Of a stretch of 37,779 nt of DNA, positions 7,781 through 18,328 are shown in pieces. The number at the start of each line of letters is the position of its first letter. Within the stretch, counting starts at the first letter, position 1. Location: assembly GCF_000455125.1 (NCBI RefSeq), contig NZ_AUWR01000072.1, forward strand, positions 1 to 37,779, in the 5' to 3' direction. The DNA comes from Mycobacterium sp. UM_WGJ (GTDB lineage Bacteria; Actinomycetota; Actinomycetes; Mycobacteriales; Mycobacteriaceae). Below the pieces are notes generated by a model, which was not told where the DNA came from, searched no databases, and was given only the letters and a program-made list of their open reading frames with translations. The position numbers were made by a program, and so were the translations under genes.

Positions 7781-9358
7781 TCAGTGCGCGAAATGCCGCG
7801 CTCCCGTCAGGTACAGCGTGATCCCGGCCTCGGCCGCCGCCGCGGTCACCTCGTCGTCGCGCACCGAACCACCCGGGTGCACGATCGCCTTCACCCCGGC
7901 CGCGGTCAGCGTCTGCAGGCCGTCGGGGAACGGGAAGAACGCATCCGATGCAGCCACCGCACCGGCCACCCGCTCGCCCCCGCGCTCCACCGCCAGTCGG
8001 GCCGCGTCGACCCGGTTGACCTGGCCCATGCCCACGCCGATGGTGGCGCCGTCACCCGCGACCACGATCGCGTTCGATTTGACCGCGCGGCAGGCCCGCC
8101 AGGCGAAGACCAGGTCGGCCAGGGTGGCCGCATCGGCCGGTTCGCCGGTGGCCAGCGTCCAGTTCACCGGGTTGTCCCCGGAAGCGTCGAGGCCGTCGCG
8201 GCTCTGCATCAACAGCCCACCGCTGATCTGGCGCCATTCGGTGCCGCCGCGCAGTGGTTCGGAGGCCAGCAGCACCCGGATGTTCTTCTTGCGCGCCAAG
8301 ATCTCCACGGCCCCGGCCTCGTAGGCCGGCGCGACGATCACCTCGGTGAAGATGGTGCTGACGTACTCCGCCATCTCCACGCTGACCTCGGTGTTGGCCG
8401 CGATGACGCCGCCGAACGCGCTCAGGGGGTCGCACTCGTGCGCCTTGCGGTGGGCATCGGCCACCGTGGTCGCCGAGACCGCGATGCCGCACGGGTTCGC
8501 GTGCTTGATGATGGCCACGCAGGTCTCTTCGTGATCGAACGCCGCGCGCCATGCGGCATCTGCATCGGTGAAGTTGTTGTAGGACATCTCTTTTCCGTGC
8601 AGCTGCTCGGCCTGAGCCAAGCCCGGCCACGCGCCGGCGTCACAGTAGAGCGCGGCCTGCTGGTGCGGATTCTCGCCGTAGCGCAGCTGCGCAGCGCGGC
8701 GGTAGGTGCGCCCGTACCATTCCGGCAGTGCTTGACGCGGCTCTCCCGCCGGTTCGGAGGGGGCCAGCGTCGACGACATCCAGCTGGCGACGGCCACGTC
8801 GTACTCGGCGGTGTGCCGGAATGCCAGGGACGCCAAGCGCTTCCGCTCTTCGAGGGTGAAGCCGCCGGCGTTGACCGCGGCCAGCACACCGTCGTAGCCG
8901 AGCGGGTCGACCACCACGGCGACGCTGGGGTGGTTCTTGGCAGCCGCCCGGATCATCGAGGGCCCGCCGATGTCGATCTGTTCGACGCACTCGTCCTGGC
9001 CGGCACCGGAATCCACGGTCTCGCTGAACGGGTACAGGTTGACCACGACCAGCTCGAACGCTGCGATCTCCAGCTCATCGAGCGCCGCGGCATGCTCGGG
9101 CTTGCGCAGGTCGGCCAGCAGTCCGGCATGCACGCGGGGGTGCAGAGTCTTGACTCGGCCGTCGAGCACCTCGGGGAAGCCGGTCACCTGCTCCACGGGC
9201 GTCACCGGAATACCCTCGGCCGCAATCGACTTGGCGGTGGATCCGGTGGAGACGATATCCACGCCGGCGGCGTGCAGGCCGGCGGCCAGGTCGACCAGTC
9301 CGGTCTTGTCGTAGACGCTGATCAACGCCCGGCGAATCGGTCGCTTGCCGTCGGTCAT
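7781..9358 (-). CDS. purH: Bifunctional AICAR transformylase / IMP cyclohydrolase
   Basis: A 525-residue enzyme for the last two steps of IMP synthesis in the cytosol: formyl transfer from 10-formyl-THF to AICAR, then ring closure. Residues 1 to about 150 form the MGS-like cyclohydrolase domain ([29 protein letters not shown]); the rest is the transformylase domain with the catalytic KHANPCG motif (Lys285, His286) and a C-terminal [12 protein letters not shown] segment. Length matches the mycobacterial enzyme (about 523). The start overlaps the purN stop by 4 bases (ATGA), so the two are translationally coupled, as in M. tuberculosis. Confidence 0.98.
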   Translation of the reverse strand: MTDGKRPIRRALISVYDKTGLVDLAAGLHAAGVDIVSTGSTAKSIAAEGIPVTPVEQVTGFPEVLDGRVKTLHPRVHAGLLADLRKPEHAAALDELEIAAFELVVVNLYPFSETVDSGAGQDECVEQIDIGGPSMIRAAAKNHPSVAVVVDPLGYDGVLAAVNAGGFTLEERKRLASLAFRHTAEYDVAVASWMSSTLAPSEPAGEPRQALPEWYGRTYRRAAQLRYGENPHQQAALYCDAGAWPGLAQAEQLHGKEMSYNNFTDADAAWRAAFDHEETCVAIIKHANPCGIAVSATTVADAHRKAHECDPLSAFGGVIAANTEVSVEMAEYVSTIFTEVIVAPAYEAGAVEILARKKNIRVLLASEPLRGGTEWRQISGGLLMQSRDGLDASGDNPVNWTLATGEPADAATLADLVFAWRACRAVKSNAIVVAGDGATIGVGMGQVNRVDAARLAVERGGERVAGAVAASDAFFPFPDGLQTLTAAGVKAIVHPGGSVRDDEVTAAAAEAGITLYLTGARHFAH

Positions 9359-9981
9359 CCTAGGGTTGCCTTTCGTCCGTTCCAGGTCACGCCGCCGGTC
9401 GCCAAGGCGGCCAGTACGTCAACCAGGAGCTTGCGCTCCACCTTCTTGATGCGTTCATGCAGAGAGTCTTCGTCGTCGCCGTCGAGCACGGCGACCGGTT
9501 CTTGGGCCAGCACCGGGCCGGTGTCGGTGCCGGCGTCCACCAGGTGCACGGTGCAGCCGGTGACCTTGACCCCGTAGGCCAGCGCCTCGGGGACCGCGTG
9601 CGCGCCCGGGAAGGAGGGCAGCAGTGCCGGATGGGTGTTGACGGTGCGCCCGAGAAACCGGTTCAGGAAATGCGATCCCAGAATCTTCATGAAGCCCGCC
9701 GAGACCACCAGATCGGGGTTGTGGGCCGCGGTGGCCTCGGTCAGCGCAAGGTCCCATGCCGCCCGGTTCGGATAGTCCCCCATCCGGACGGTGAACACCG
9801 GCAGCCCCGCCGCGGCAGCGACCTCCACCGCCCGGCAGTCGCGGTCGGTGCCGACGGCAACCACCCGCGCGGGGTAGTCGTCTACCGCTGCGGCCAGCAG
9901 CGACTCGAGCAGCGACCCGGTGCCCGACGCCAGCACCACCATCCGGGCGGGGACGCTGGGGGCCACATGGATCGGTTGCAC
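9355..9981 (-). CDS. purN: Phosphoribosylglycinamide formyltransferase (GAR transformylase)
   Basis: A 208-residue folate-dependent GART that formylates GAR in purine synthesis. Visible signatures are the phosphate-binding loop [11 protein letters not shown], the catalytic [14 protein letters not shown] (Asn115, His117) and VDAGTDTGP with the catalytic Asp153. The N-terminus up to VVLASGTG resembles the M. tuberculosis protein as I remember it, which supports the start at 9981. It is the first gene of the purN-purH operon. The 292 bases upstream hold two kinds of repeat element instead of an obvious promoter. Confidence 0.97.
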   Translation of the reverse strand: MQPIHVAPSVPARMVVLASGTGSLLESLLAAAVDDYPARVVAVGTDRDCRAVEVAAAAGLPVFTVRMGDYPNRAAWDLALTEATAAHNPDLVVSAGFMKILGSHFLNRFLGRTVNTHPALLPSFPGAHAVPEALAYGVKVTGCTVHLVDAGTDTGPVLAQEPVAVLDGDDEDSLHERIKKVERKLLVDVLAALATGGVTWNGRKATLG

Positions 9982-9997
9982 GGTGACTGAGCCTAAC

Positions 9998-10042
9998 GCG
10001 GTGATCGCAGGCGCGGCGAAGCCGGGCGCCGCGGCTCACCGC
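9998..10042. repeat. Palindromic element, core family A, copy 2
   Basis: Perfect 7-bp arms GCGGTGA (9998-10004) and TCACCGC (10036-10042) enclose a 31-bp core (10005-10035) that differs at three positions from the core at 1335-1365. The arms are unrelated to those of copy 1 yet complementary to each other. It lies 16 bases upstream of the purN start and may affect purN transcription. Confidence 0.7.
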
Positions 10043-10070
10043 CATCGGCGGTGGCGGTTGCGCACGTAGC

Positions 10071-10277
10071 GAAGCTGGAACCGGCGCGAGAACCCGGCGG
10101 TTCAGCGAGGCTCGACGCAGGAGAGCCGAAGGTGGAACCGGCGCAAGAACCCCGCGGTTCAGCGAGGCTCGACGCAGGAGAGCCGAAGCTGGAACCGGCG
10201 CGAGAACCCGGCGGTTCAGCGAGGCTCGACGCAGGAGAGCCGAAGGTGGAACCGCCGCAAAACCCCCCGCGGTTCAG
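10071..10277. repeat. 57-bp tandem array, core family B, 3.6 units in A-B-A-B order
   Basis: Units start at 10071, 10128, 10185 and 10242 (the last is partial). Units 1 and 3 are identical; unit 2 differs from them at three positions, and unit 4 shares two of those changes, so there is a higher-order 114-bp period. In each full unit CGGTTC and GAACCG arms alternate and enclose an inner stem GGCTC/GAGCC. The array begins in the stop codon of the unknown gene at 10274-10753 and fills most of the gap to purN. It has VNTR character. Confidence 0.85.
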
Positions 10278-10753
10278 GCGGAGCGCTGCGCTCGCGCCCG
10301 GGCGACCCGAAGTGCGGCCGCCACGCCGTCCGTCCAGATCTCGACCATGTCCCAGGTGACCTCGGGATGGCCCATCGGCTGAGTCATCTTGCCGAGCTTG
10401 CTGACTCTTGCATACGCCAGGTCCTGAAAGTCGGGGTCGTCCAACTCGGGGAACTCGTCGTACTCACTGCAGAACCCCGCACCCTCCAGCTCGTCGTAGA
10501 GGGACTCGGCCACGTCATCGCTCAATCCGAGAGGTCGCGACTGCGGTGACGGCTCGGTCATCTGCATTCCGGCCTGGACGCCGTCCACCCAGATCAGGAC
10601 CACCACGTCGAGCACCCGCTCATGGCCCGGCGGCAGGATCTGCCCGGTCAGCATCTCGGCCCGGACGCCCGCCAGCATGTTCAGGTTCCGCCGCCTGGGC
10701 ACGCCAGATGAGCCATTCTTGCGGGCTGGCTCGGCGCTCACGACGTCGGTCAT
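10274..10753 (-). CDS. Conserved-looking protein of unknown function with an internal repeat
   Basis: A 159-residue protein that I do not recognise. ATG 10753 is preceded by AGGGGG 5 bases upstream, a good ribosome binding site. The composition is protein-like and acidic in the middle (ELDDPDFQDLAY). Two segments resemble each other: DVVVLIWVDGVQAGMQM near residue 50 and DMVEIWTDGVAAALRVA near the C-terminus, which suggests an internal duplication of a strand-loop-helix unit. No signal peptide or membrane segment is seen. It lies between perM and purN, where I remember no gene in M. tuberculosis. Its stop codon is part of the tandem repeat array. Confidence 0.75.
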   Translation of the reverse strand: MTDVVSAEPARKNGSSGVPRRRNLNMLAGVRAEMLTGQILPPGHERVLDVVVLIWVDGVQAGMQMTEPSPQSRPLGLSDDVAESLYDELEGAGFCSEYDEFPELDDPDFQDLAYARVSKLGKMTQPMGHPEVTWDMVEIWTDGVAAALRVARARAQRSA

Positions 10754-10819
10754 GTCGTCCCCCTGGAGTTCGGACGGTCGGCACCACCCATCCGATCAGC
10801 CAGCGGCGACATATATAAG

Positions 10820-10831
10820 GGACCGAAGTCC
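10820..10831 (-). terminator. UUCG-type hairpin just after perM
   Basis: On the minus strand GGAC-TTCG-GTCC begins 5 bases after the perM stop and is followed by CTTATATATG. A short stem capped by the very stable UUCG loop with a T/A-rich tail fits a terminator for the Rv0954-like/perM operon. Confidence 0.5.
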
Positions 10832-10836
10832 TTGAT

Positions 10837-12306
10837 TTAGCGGTCGTATCCGTCGTCGTCGGTAAACATCAGGTCCTCGGGGTCTTCCAGCGGGCCCGGC
10901 GGCTGCGTCGGCGTGTGTGACCGAAACGTTCGCGGCGGCTCGGGTTCAGGCCTCCACTTCAACTCGCCGTCATCGGTGACCTCATCTGACTGGAAGCCCG
11001 GTTCGAAGTCATCGTCGAACAGCTCGTCGGTTTCGAAGGGCTCTCCGACGACAACGAGGTCCTCGGGATCGACGTCGGCGAGGGGCGCCGGCCCAGATAC
11101 GGAGACGCCTTCGGGCTCCACGGGCCGCTCCGGGGCGGGTGGCAGCACACGCTGTGGCCCGACCACCGCGTCAGCCCGGACCCCGCCGATCATCACCACC
11201 GTCAGTGCTCCGATCGCGGCGAACCACCCGAACACCGCCGGACCGAACGTCAGCTGATCCACACCGACGTCGCCGAAGTTGCCCAACCGGCCTCCACCGG
11301 CCAAGCCGAGTACGGCCATCGACACCGCCGCGATGAATGCCGCCACCGCCACCTTGGCCAGAGCTGGAAGCAGCGGCAGCGGCCGGCGGGCGCACTGCTG
11401 GCCTACGGCAACCCCGGACGCCGCCCCGATGATCAGCAGCGCCACCCACGCGGGGCCCAACGGCGGGACGGGCGCCGCAGCCAGGATCGGCAGCGCGGGG
11501 ATGTCGCCGCCGAGAACGGTGAAGGCACTGAACAGCGCGGGACCGATGTGTGCGCTCGAGCCGACCGCCATCGCCGTCGCGCCGACGAGCACATTGGGCA
11601 CATACAGCAGGGCCAGCAGCGTCAGGCTGAGCTGGCCGAACAGTGAATCGGTGATCGCGTAGAGCTCATGCATAGTCCCCCAGTGCCAGATCAAGGAGCA
11701 CACCGTCACCGCCCCGGCCAGGCCGAACAGCGCCAGCATGCCGGTGATCGCGGCTCGTACCGAGTCCGCCAGCCAATCCGGTAGCCGGGCCTCGGCCAGC
11801 GCCCGACGGCCCACCCGCGTCCCCAAGCCCAGCGCCGCACCGATCACGTGCACGAAAAACACGTGCGCGAAGGCGCTCAGGGCATGGGGGGTCTGCAGTT
11901 CGGTGATGACCGAGGCCGCGTCGTGAATGACCGCCAGGGAGACCGCGGCGATCAACAGTGGTCCACCCACCGCGGAAGCCACGATCCAGCGGATGACGAA
12001 CCAGGAGGCTCCACGGGCGGTGGCCTGCGCGGTGGTTCGGGCCGTACCGGCCACCATCAGCAGCACCGGCAGCAGCGGCAGCGCGCCCAGGTCACGGCCG
12101 CCTATCGATACCGGCACCTGGTGCACGGCCAGCCACATGCTGGCGATGGCACCTGAGGCCCCGGTCATGTCACTGTTGGCGATCAGCAACTGCAGCAGTG
12201 TCACCGCTGCGATGATGGTCAACGCCACCACGGACGGCCCGAAGGCGACCCGTAGCAGGTCGCGGGTCGGGTTCGAGCCTGGTTTGACGCCGGTCACCGA
12301 TGTCAC
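10837..12306 (-). CDS. perM: Integral membrane protein PerM (Rv0955-like, DUF6350)
   Basis: A 489-residue polytopic protein. About residues 15 to 380 contain many hydrophobic segments (for example [18 protein letters not shown] and [12 protein letters not shown]); the last 110 residues are an acidic, Pro-rich cytoplasmic-type tail ([20 protein letters not shown]). I recognise it as the Rv0955 family. In M. tuberculosis PerM was reported to be needed for persistence and for cell division under low magnesium, acting through the divisome protein FtsB. GTG 12306 is taken as start; GTG 12297 is an in-frame alternative. It follows the 34 kDa-antigen-like gene by 36 bases on the same strand, so the two form an operon. 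Confidence 0.88.
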   Translation of the reverse strand: MTSVTGVKPGSNPTRDLLRVAFGPSVVALTIIAAVTLLQLLIANSDMTGASGAIASMWLAVHQVPVSIGGRDLGALPLLPVLLMVAGTARTTAQATARGASWFVIRWIVASAVGGPLLIAAVSLAVIHDAASVITELQTPHALSAFAHVFFVHVIGAALGLGTRVGRRALAEARLPDWLADSVRAAITGMLALFGLAGAVTVCSLIWHWGTMHELYAITDSLFGQLSLTLLALLYVPNVLVGATAMAVGSSAHIGPALFSAFTVLGGDIPALPILAAAPVPPLGPAWVALLIIGAASGVAVGQQCARRPLPLLPALAKVAVAAFIAAVSMAVLGLAGGGRLGNFGDVGVDQLTFGPAVFGWFAAIGALTVVMIGGVRADAVVGPQRVLPPAPERPVEPEGVSVSGPAPLADVDPEDLVVVGEPFETDELFDDDFEPGFQSDEVTDDGELKWRPEPEPPRTFRSHTPTQPPGPLEDPEDLMFTDDDGYDR

Positions 12307-12342
12307 GCTGCGAGCACGTTCAACTCGGCGCGCGGGCGCGGG

Positions 12343-13245
12343 TTAGGGCTGCGCCGGCCCCGACGAGGTGGAGCCACCCTGCGACTGCTGGCCACCCGTC
12401 GAGCTCTGATCCGAACCGGCTGCGCTGTGGCCACCGGTCGACGCACTCCCCGACCCACCGGAAGACGGCGGGTTGTAGGACGGAAATCCGGTCGGCGGGG
12501 TCGGCGGCCCCTGCGGCGCCGCCTGCTGTGCGCCGGAGTTGAAAGCGCCCGTCGAAGGGGAGCCCTGCGCCTGCTGCGCGCCGAAGCCGCCGCTGGAAGG
12601 CGCGGAGGGGTAGCTGCCGTACGAGGACGGGTAGCCGGGCTGCTGTGGAGCCTGCTGGCCCTGGTGTCCCGGGTGGCCATAACCCTGCTGGCCGGGCTGA
12701 CCGTAGTAGTTACCGCCCGGCGGCAGGCCGTACTGGGCATAGGGGTCGTACTTGGGACGCGGCGCCGGGGCAGTCACCACGCCGGCCTCCAGCAGCAGCG
12801 ATCCGACCGCGGCGGCAGCCTGCAGGACGCTGAAGATCAGGATCAGCCACAGCCCCCAACCGATGGTGTAGCTACCACTGGCACCGGCGATCGTCGAAAT
12901 AGCCAGCAGCGCACCCAGCGTCGAGACCACGGCGACCACCGCCGTGTAACTCTTCGCCTTGGGCAGCAGGGCCACCGCGGCCAGCAGTGCGGACAGCACC
13001 GCCAGCGGAACGGTGTGGCCTGCGTCGCTGAGGATCAGGGGGTAGTCAACATCGGTGATCGTCACGATCGGACCGAAGTTCGCCAGGTAGACACCCAGCC
13101 CCAACGCAACGACCGCGATTCGGAGGTATTGCGGCACTTTGCTCTCGACGTCGCCACCCGATTTCGCGAACGATGGGGTCGGTTGTCCGTAGGAGCCTGA
13201 TGGTTGTGAGGGCTGGTAGCCGGGATTCCCGGGCGAGTAGGTCAT
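12343..13245 (-). CDS. 34 kDa antigenic-protein-like membrane protein (Rv0954-like)
   Basis: A 300-residue protein. After a polar N-terminus rich in Pro, Gly and Ser ([11 protein letters not shown]), four hydrophobic segments follow (for example [70 protein letters not shown]), then a long low-complexity tail rich in Gln, Gly, Pro and Ser. This matches the mycobacterial 34 kDa antigen family; Rv0954 has been reported as part of the cell-division complex. ATG 13245 is chosen because AGGAGAGG stands directly before it; the frame is open further upstream. The pairing with perM supports a role in septum or envelope assembly. Confidence 0.88.
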   Translation of the reverse strand: MTYSPGNPGYQPSQPSGSYGQPTPSFAKSGGDVESKVPQYLRIAVVALGLGVYLANFGPIVTITDVDYPLILSDAGHTVPLAVLSALLAAVALLPKAKSYTAVVAVVSTLGALLAISTIAGASGSYTIGWGLWLILIFSVLQAAAAVGSLLLEAGVVTAPAPRPKYDPYAQYGLPPGGNYYGQPGQQGYGHPGHQGQQAPQQPGYPSSYGSYPSAPSSGGFGAQQAQGSPSTGAFNSGAQQAAPQGPPTPPTGFPSYNPPSSGGSGSASTGGHSAAGSDQSSTGGQQSQGGSTSSGPAQP

Positions 13246-13365
13246 GACCTCTCCTGTGCTTGTGGGCAGGCGCTGGTGGGCGGTGCGGCGCGCTTCGACC
13301 ATCCACGCTAGCGCACTCGCGGGCCGAGTCGGTGGGTCAACACTGCGCGACCGGCACCCCCCCCG

Positions 13366-13394
13366 TTGCCCACCGAACAGGAACACGTTCTAAT
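13366..13394 (+). promoter_or_regulatory. Promoter of the LLM oxidoreductase
   Basis: TTGCCC (13366-13371), a 17-base spacer and TCTAAT (13389-13394). The -10 box ends 7 bases before ATG 13402, so the transcript is likely leaderless or nearly so, although GGGGA stands before the ATG. Confidence 0.55.
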
Positions 13395-13401
13395 CGGGGA
13401 T

Positions 13402-14250
13402 ATGGATTACGGACTCGTGCTATTCACCAGTGACCGTGGCATCAACCCGGCAGCGGCCGCCAAACTCGCCGATGATCACGGCTTCACCACCTTCTATGTA
13501 CCGGAGCACACGCATATTCCGGTGAAGCGACAGGCCGCGCACCCGACCACCGGCGACGAGTCCCTGCCCGATGACCGGTACATGCGCACCCTGGATCCGT
13601 GGGTCAGCCTGGGAACCGCATGCGCCGTGACCTCGCGGGTGCGGCTGTCCACCGCGGTGGCACTGCCCGTCGAGCATGATCCGATCACGCTGGCGAAGTC
13701 GATCGCCACCCTGGATCACCTGTCCGGCGGACGAGTCAGCCTGGGCGTCGGATTCGGCTGGAACACCGATGAATTGGCCGACCACGGCGTTCCCGCCGGC
13801 CGCCGGCGCACCATGCTTCGGGAGTACCTGGAGGCGATGCGGGCGCTGTGGACCGAGGAAGAGGCGTCCTTCGAAGGCGAGTTCGTGAACTTCGGCCCGA
13901 GTTGGGCTTGGCCCAAGCCCGTGCAGTCGCACATTCCGGTGCTGGTCGGTGCCGCCGGGACCGAGAAGAACTTCAAGTGGATCGCCCGCAGTGCCGACGG
14001 CTGGATCACCACGCCGCGTGACTTCGACATCGACGCCCCGGTCAAACTGCTGCAGGACACCTGGGCGGCCGCCGGCCGCGACGGAGCACCGCAGATCGTG
14101 GCGCTGGATTTCAAGCCGGTGCCCGAGAAGCTGGCGCACTGGGCCGAGATCGGGGTCACCGAGACTCTCTTCGGGCTGCCCGACAAGTCCGAGTCCGAGG
14201 TGGCGGCTTATGTGGAGCGCCTGGCTGCCAAGCTGGGGCTCAGCGCCTAG
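13402..14250 (+). CDS. LLM-class F420-dependent oxidoreductase (Rv0953c-like)
   Basis: A 282-residue luciferase-like monooxygenase-fold protein, the length I recall for Rv0953c. Typical segments are FYVPEHTHIPV near the N-terminus, ATLDHLSGGRVSLGVGFGWNTDEL in the middle and IPVLVGAAGTEKNFKWIARSADGWI after it, the pattern of the TIGR03619-type F420 group. It probably uses F420 rather than FMN; the substrate is unknown. ATG 13402 is chosen over the TTG at 13366 because that TTG is part of the -35 box. It is divergent from the 34 kDa-antigen-like gene, and a bidirectional hairpin separates it from the convergent thiolase-like gene. Confidence 0.88.
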   Translation: MDYGLVLFTSDRGINPAAAAKLADDHGFTTFYVPEHTHIPVKRQAAHPTTGDESLPDDRYMRTLDPWVSLGTACAVTSRVRLSTAVALPVEHDPITLAKSIATLDHLSGGRVSLGVGFGWNTDELADHGVPAGRRRTMLREYLEAMRALWTEEEASFEGEFVNFGPSWAWPKPVQSHIPVLVGAAGTEKNFKWIARSADGWITTPRDFDIDAPVKLLQDTWAAAGRDGAPQIVALDFKPVPEKLAHWAEIGVTETLFGLPDKSESEVAAYVERLAAKLGLSA

Positions 14251-14266
14251 CGCAAGAGCCCCCACT

Positions 14267-14332
14267 CCGCGCGAAGGTGCGTGTTTGTACGGCGACACGC
14301 CAGTTCTGCTGACATTCTGTGCACCCTCGCGG
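14267..14332. terminator. Bidirectional palindrome between convergent genes
   Basis: An outer imperfect inverted repeat, CCGCGCGAAGGTGC (14267-14280) and GCACCCTCGCGG (14321-14332), encloses a perfect inner stem GCGTGT (14279-14284) / ACACGC (14295-14300). It sits between the stops at 14250 and 14349 and can fold from either strand, so it probably terminates both genes. Confidence 0.55.
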
Positions 14333-14348
14333 CGGAACGGTGGCGGGG

Positions 14349-15881
14349 TCAGCGCGGGGAGCAGCGGTTGCCGTAGTCGAGTGCGTGCACCGTCACCGGG
14401 GCGCCCAGCGGGTCGCCGTCGGACATCAGCGCCACCAGATCTTCGTCTTCGGTGGTCGCCAGGAACCGGGTGCCGTCGGCGTCGAGTCGGCCGATGATGA
14501 TCCCGGTCCGGGTCTCCCAGTCGTAACGGACGCTGTAGGTCTCGATGGTGCCCGGCCCCTCGGCACTCTCGGTGACCGGCACGGTGGGCGCGGTGTCGGC
14601 CTGCGCCTGCAGTTCGGCGCTGCGATCGGCCTTCCACGGCACCGGAGTGGTCGAATACACCCCGGTCGAGTACTTGCTCATCATGCCGCCGTTGGCCCCG
14701 ACGAACGTGAATTGGCCTGGGACACTTCGCGCTGAGGCGACGGCCTCGGCGATCGCATGCATGGAGTAGTTGTTGCCGGCGCCGCCGAAGAAGGGCAGCC
14801 CGCCGGTCAGGGTGAGGCCGCGCGGGTCGTCGGCCGACAGGCCGAAGGCATCGCAGATGGCGAACACCGGGACTGGGAAGCAGCTGTAGAGGTCCATCGC
14901 CGCGACGTCGTCGAATCCGATCCCGGCCATCTCGAGCGCCTCGGTGGTGGCCGTGATGGCGGCCGGGTAGGCACTCAGGTCCGGGCGCTCCAGGAGGCGC
15001 TGCTCACGCATGTCTGCGTGGCCGTGCAGGTAGACCCAACGGTCTTGCGGGACGCCCAGGCGGGTGGCGGCCTCCGCCGACATCACCAACACCGCGGCAC
15101 CCTGGTTGACCTGATCCCGCGCCACCAGCAGTCGCGGGTAGGGGTCACAGATCAGGCGGTTGCCGGCGTTGATCGTCGTCAGCTCTTCAACGGAACGCTC
15201 CACCGGCGAGGCCGAAAACGGGTTCTTGGCTGCGATCTTGGTCATCGGGGCGAACAGCTCGGCCATGGCCTGTAGGTAGTCGGCCTTGCTCAGGCCCAAC
15301 CGCGCCCGCCGAGCGTTCTCCAGCAGCCCGTACTGCACCGTGGCACTGGTCAGCCCATGAATGACGGTGTAGTGCTCGACGAACTCCTCAAGCCCGAAAC
15401 CCCGGTCTTCGAGCTGCCCCTCGACCGTCTCACTGAAGTCCGGCTTGTTGTCGGCCTTGGCGAAGTGACGCAGCGTAGAAGTCGCGTCGGACCCGCACAG
15501 CAGCACCACGTCGGCGGTGCCGGCCATGATCTCGCCGGCGAATTCGGTCAGCAGCTTCTGCGGCCCCTGACCGCCCACCTTGTCCAGCACCGCGCGAGCC
15601 GGCTCCGCCCCGATCAAACGCGCAACGGACCGAGGGAAGTTGTTGGACTTGCCTAGCGGCGCAGGGGCTTTCGGAATCGAGATCTCAAACTGGCGGGTGG
15701 CCACCACCGCGTCGATGGCCGACGCGACCTGCTCTGAGCTCGCTCCGCAGTCCACCAATGCCGCCTGCGCCGCGGCTGCGGCCAGCTCCACCGGCGACAT
15801 CGCCCGGTAGTCGGCGTCGTCGATGTGCTCGGCGGCCTGCCCGACGCCGACGACGACGGGAGTGCGGGGGTCAATGCTCAC
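14349..15881 (-). CDS. Thiolase-superfamily protein, acetyl-CoA acetyltransferase-like
   Basis: A 510-residue thiolase-fold protein of the group annotated as acetyl-CoA acetyltransferase in mycobacteria (Rv1867 resembles it in size and motifs as I recall). Visible pieces are PVVVGVGQAAEHI at the N-terminus, VVLLCGSDATSTLRH, MDLYSCFPVPVFAICDAFG and GGLPFFGGAGNNYSMHAI, with a C-terminal beta extension (TGIIIGRLDADGTRFLATT). The classical GHP-x-G-x-S-G motif of biosynthetic thiolases is absent, so activity on acetoacetyl-CoA should not be assumed; a lipid or sterol acyl-CoA substrate is as likely. GTG 15881 has AGGTG 5 bases upstream. It lies between sucD and the LLM gene, where M. tuberculosis has no such gene, so it is a lineage-specific insertion or loss. 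Confidence 0.82.
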   Translation of the reverse strand: MSIDPRTPVVVGVGQAAEHIDDADYRAMSPVELAAAAAQAALVDCGASSEQVASAIDAVVATRQFEISIPKAPAPLGKSNNFPRSVARLIGAEPARAVLDKVGGQGPQKLLTEFAGEIMAGTADVVLLCGSDATSTLRHFAKADNKPDFSETVEGQLEDRGFGLEEFVEHYTVIHGLTSATVQYGLLENARRARLGLSKADYLQAMAELFAPMTKIAAKNPFSASPVERSVEELTTINAGNRLICDPYPRLLVARDQVNQGAAVLVMSAEAATRLGVPQDRWVYLHGHADMREQRLLERPDLSAYPAAITATTEALEMAGIGFDDVAAMDLYSCFPVPVFAICDAFGLSADDPRGLTLTGGLPFFGGAGNNYSMHAIAEAVASARSVPGQFTFVGANGGMMSKYSTGVYSTTPVPWKADRSAELQAQADTAPTVPVTESAEGPGTIETYSVRYDWETRTGIIIGRLDADGTRFLATTEDEDLVALMSDGDPLGAPVTVHALDYGNRCSPR

Positions 15882-15902
15882 GGTTTCACCTCACCACAAA
15901 TG

Positions 15903-15961
15903 CCGACCGTGCCGTCTCATACGCGACGCGCTGCTGGCGGCGTACGAAACGGCACGGTCGG
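15903..15961. repeat. Large imperfect palindrome downstream of sucD, probable terminator
   Basis: Arms of 22 bp (15903-15924 and 15940-15961) pair with two mismatches around a 15-base loop; the outer 13 bp (CCGACCGTGCCGT / ACGGCACGGTCGG) are perfect. It starts 12 bases after the sucD stop and ends before the thiolase-like gene, so it probably isolates sucCD from that gene. There is no long T tract. Confidence 0.65.
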
Positions 15962-15973
15962 GGTTGTTCTTAC

Positions 15974-16876
<903 letters not shown>

Positions 16877-16879
16877 GAC

Positions 16880-18058
<1,179 letters not shown>

Positions 18059-18201
18059 GGGCTCACTGTCTTATTACGGGTAGCCGGAAGGCCGGCACTG
18101 TCGGATTGTGAGAGATTTCGCTCCCGAGGCACTGTATCGAGCCTGCGCCGGGGTTCCCTCCTCGCGTACCACTGCTGTGGCACATCTCACCGCCAGAAAA
18201 A

Positions 18202-18217
18202 CGTGATTCGTTTCACA
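18202..18217. promoter_or_regulatory. Candidate CRP (Rv3676-type) binding site between sucC and the M23 gene
   Basis: CGTGATTCGTTTCACA fits TGTGA-N6-TCACA at all but the first base. It lies about 145 bases upstream of the sucC start and 112 upstream of the M23 peptidase start, so it could serve either gene. Confidence 0.6.
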
Positions 18218-18265
18218 TTAACGCCGGGATTCGGGCGATAGCTTGCCACGCCCCAGCGGGAGTGG

Positions 18266-18295
18266 TTACCGTCACCAAGTCCAGGTCTTTATAAC
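18266..18295 (+). promoter_or_regulatory. Candidate promoter of the M23 peptidase gene
   Basis: TTACCG (18266-18271), an 18-base spacer, then TATAAC (18290-18295). The predicted start is near 18302, leaving a short leader with GAGGAA before ATG 18329. The GTTACCGTCACC stretch over the -35 might be a response-regulator site such as MtrA, but this is only a guess. Confidence 0.45.
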
Positions 18296-18328
18296 GTTCT
18301 GATCACGACCAGAGGAACTTCCAGGCTG

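Noticed and set aside
10051-10359. A 102-residue frame through the tandem array with repeated EPRGSARLDAGEP
   Set aside because: The repeat period (57) is divisible by three, so the frame stays open by chance. There is no ribosome binding site, and palindromic structure explains the sequence better.
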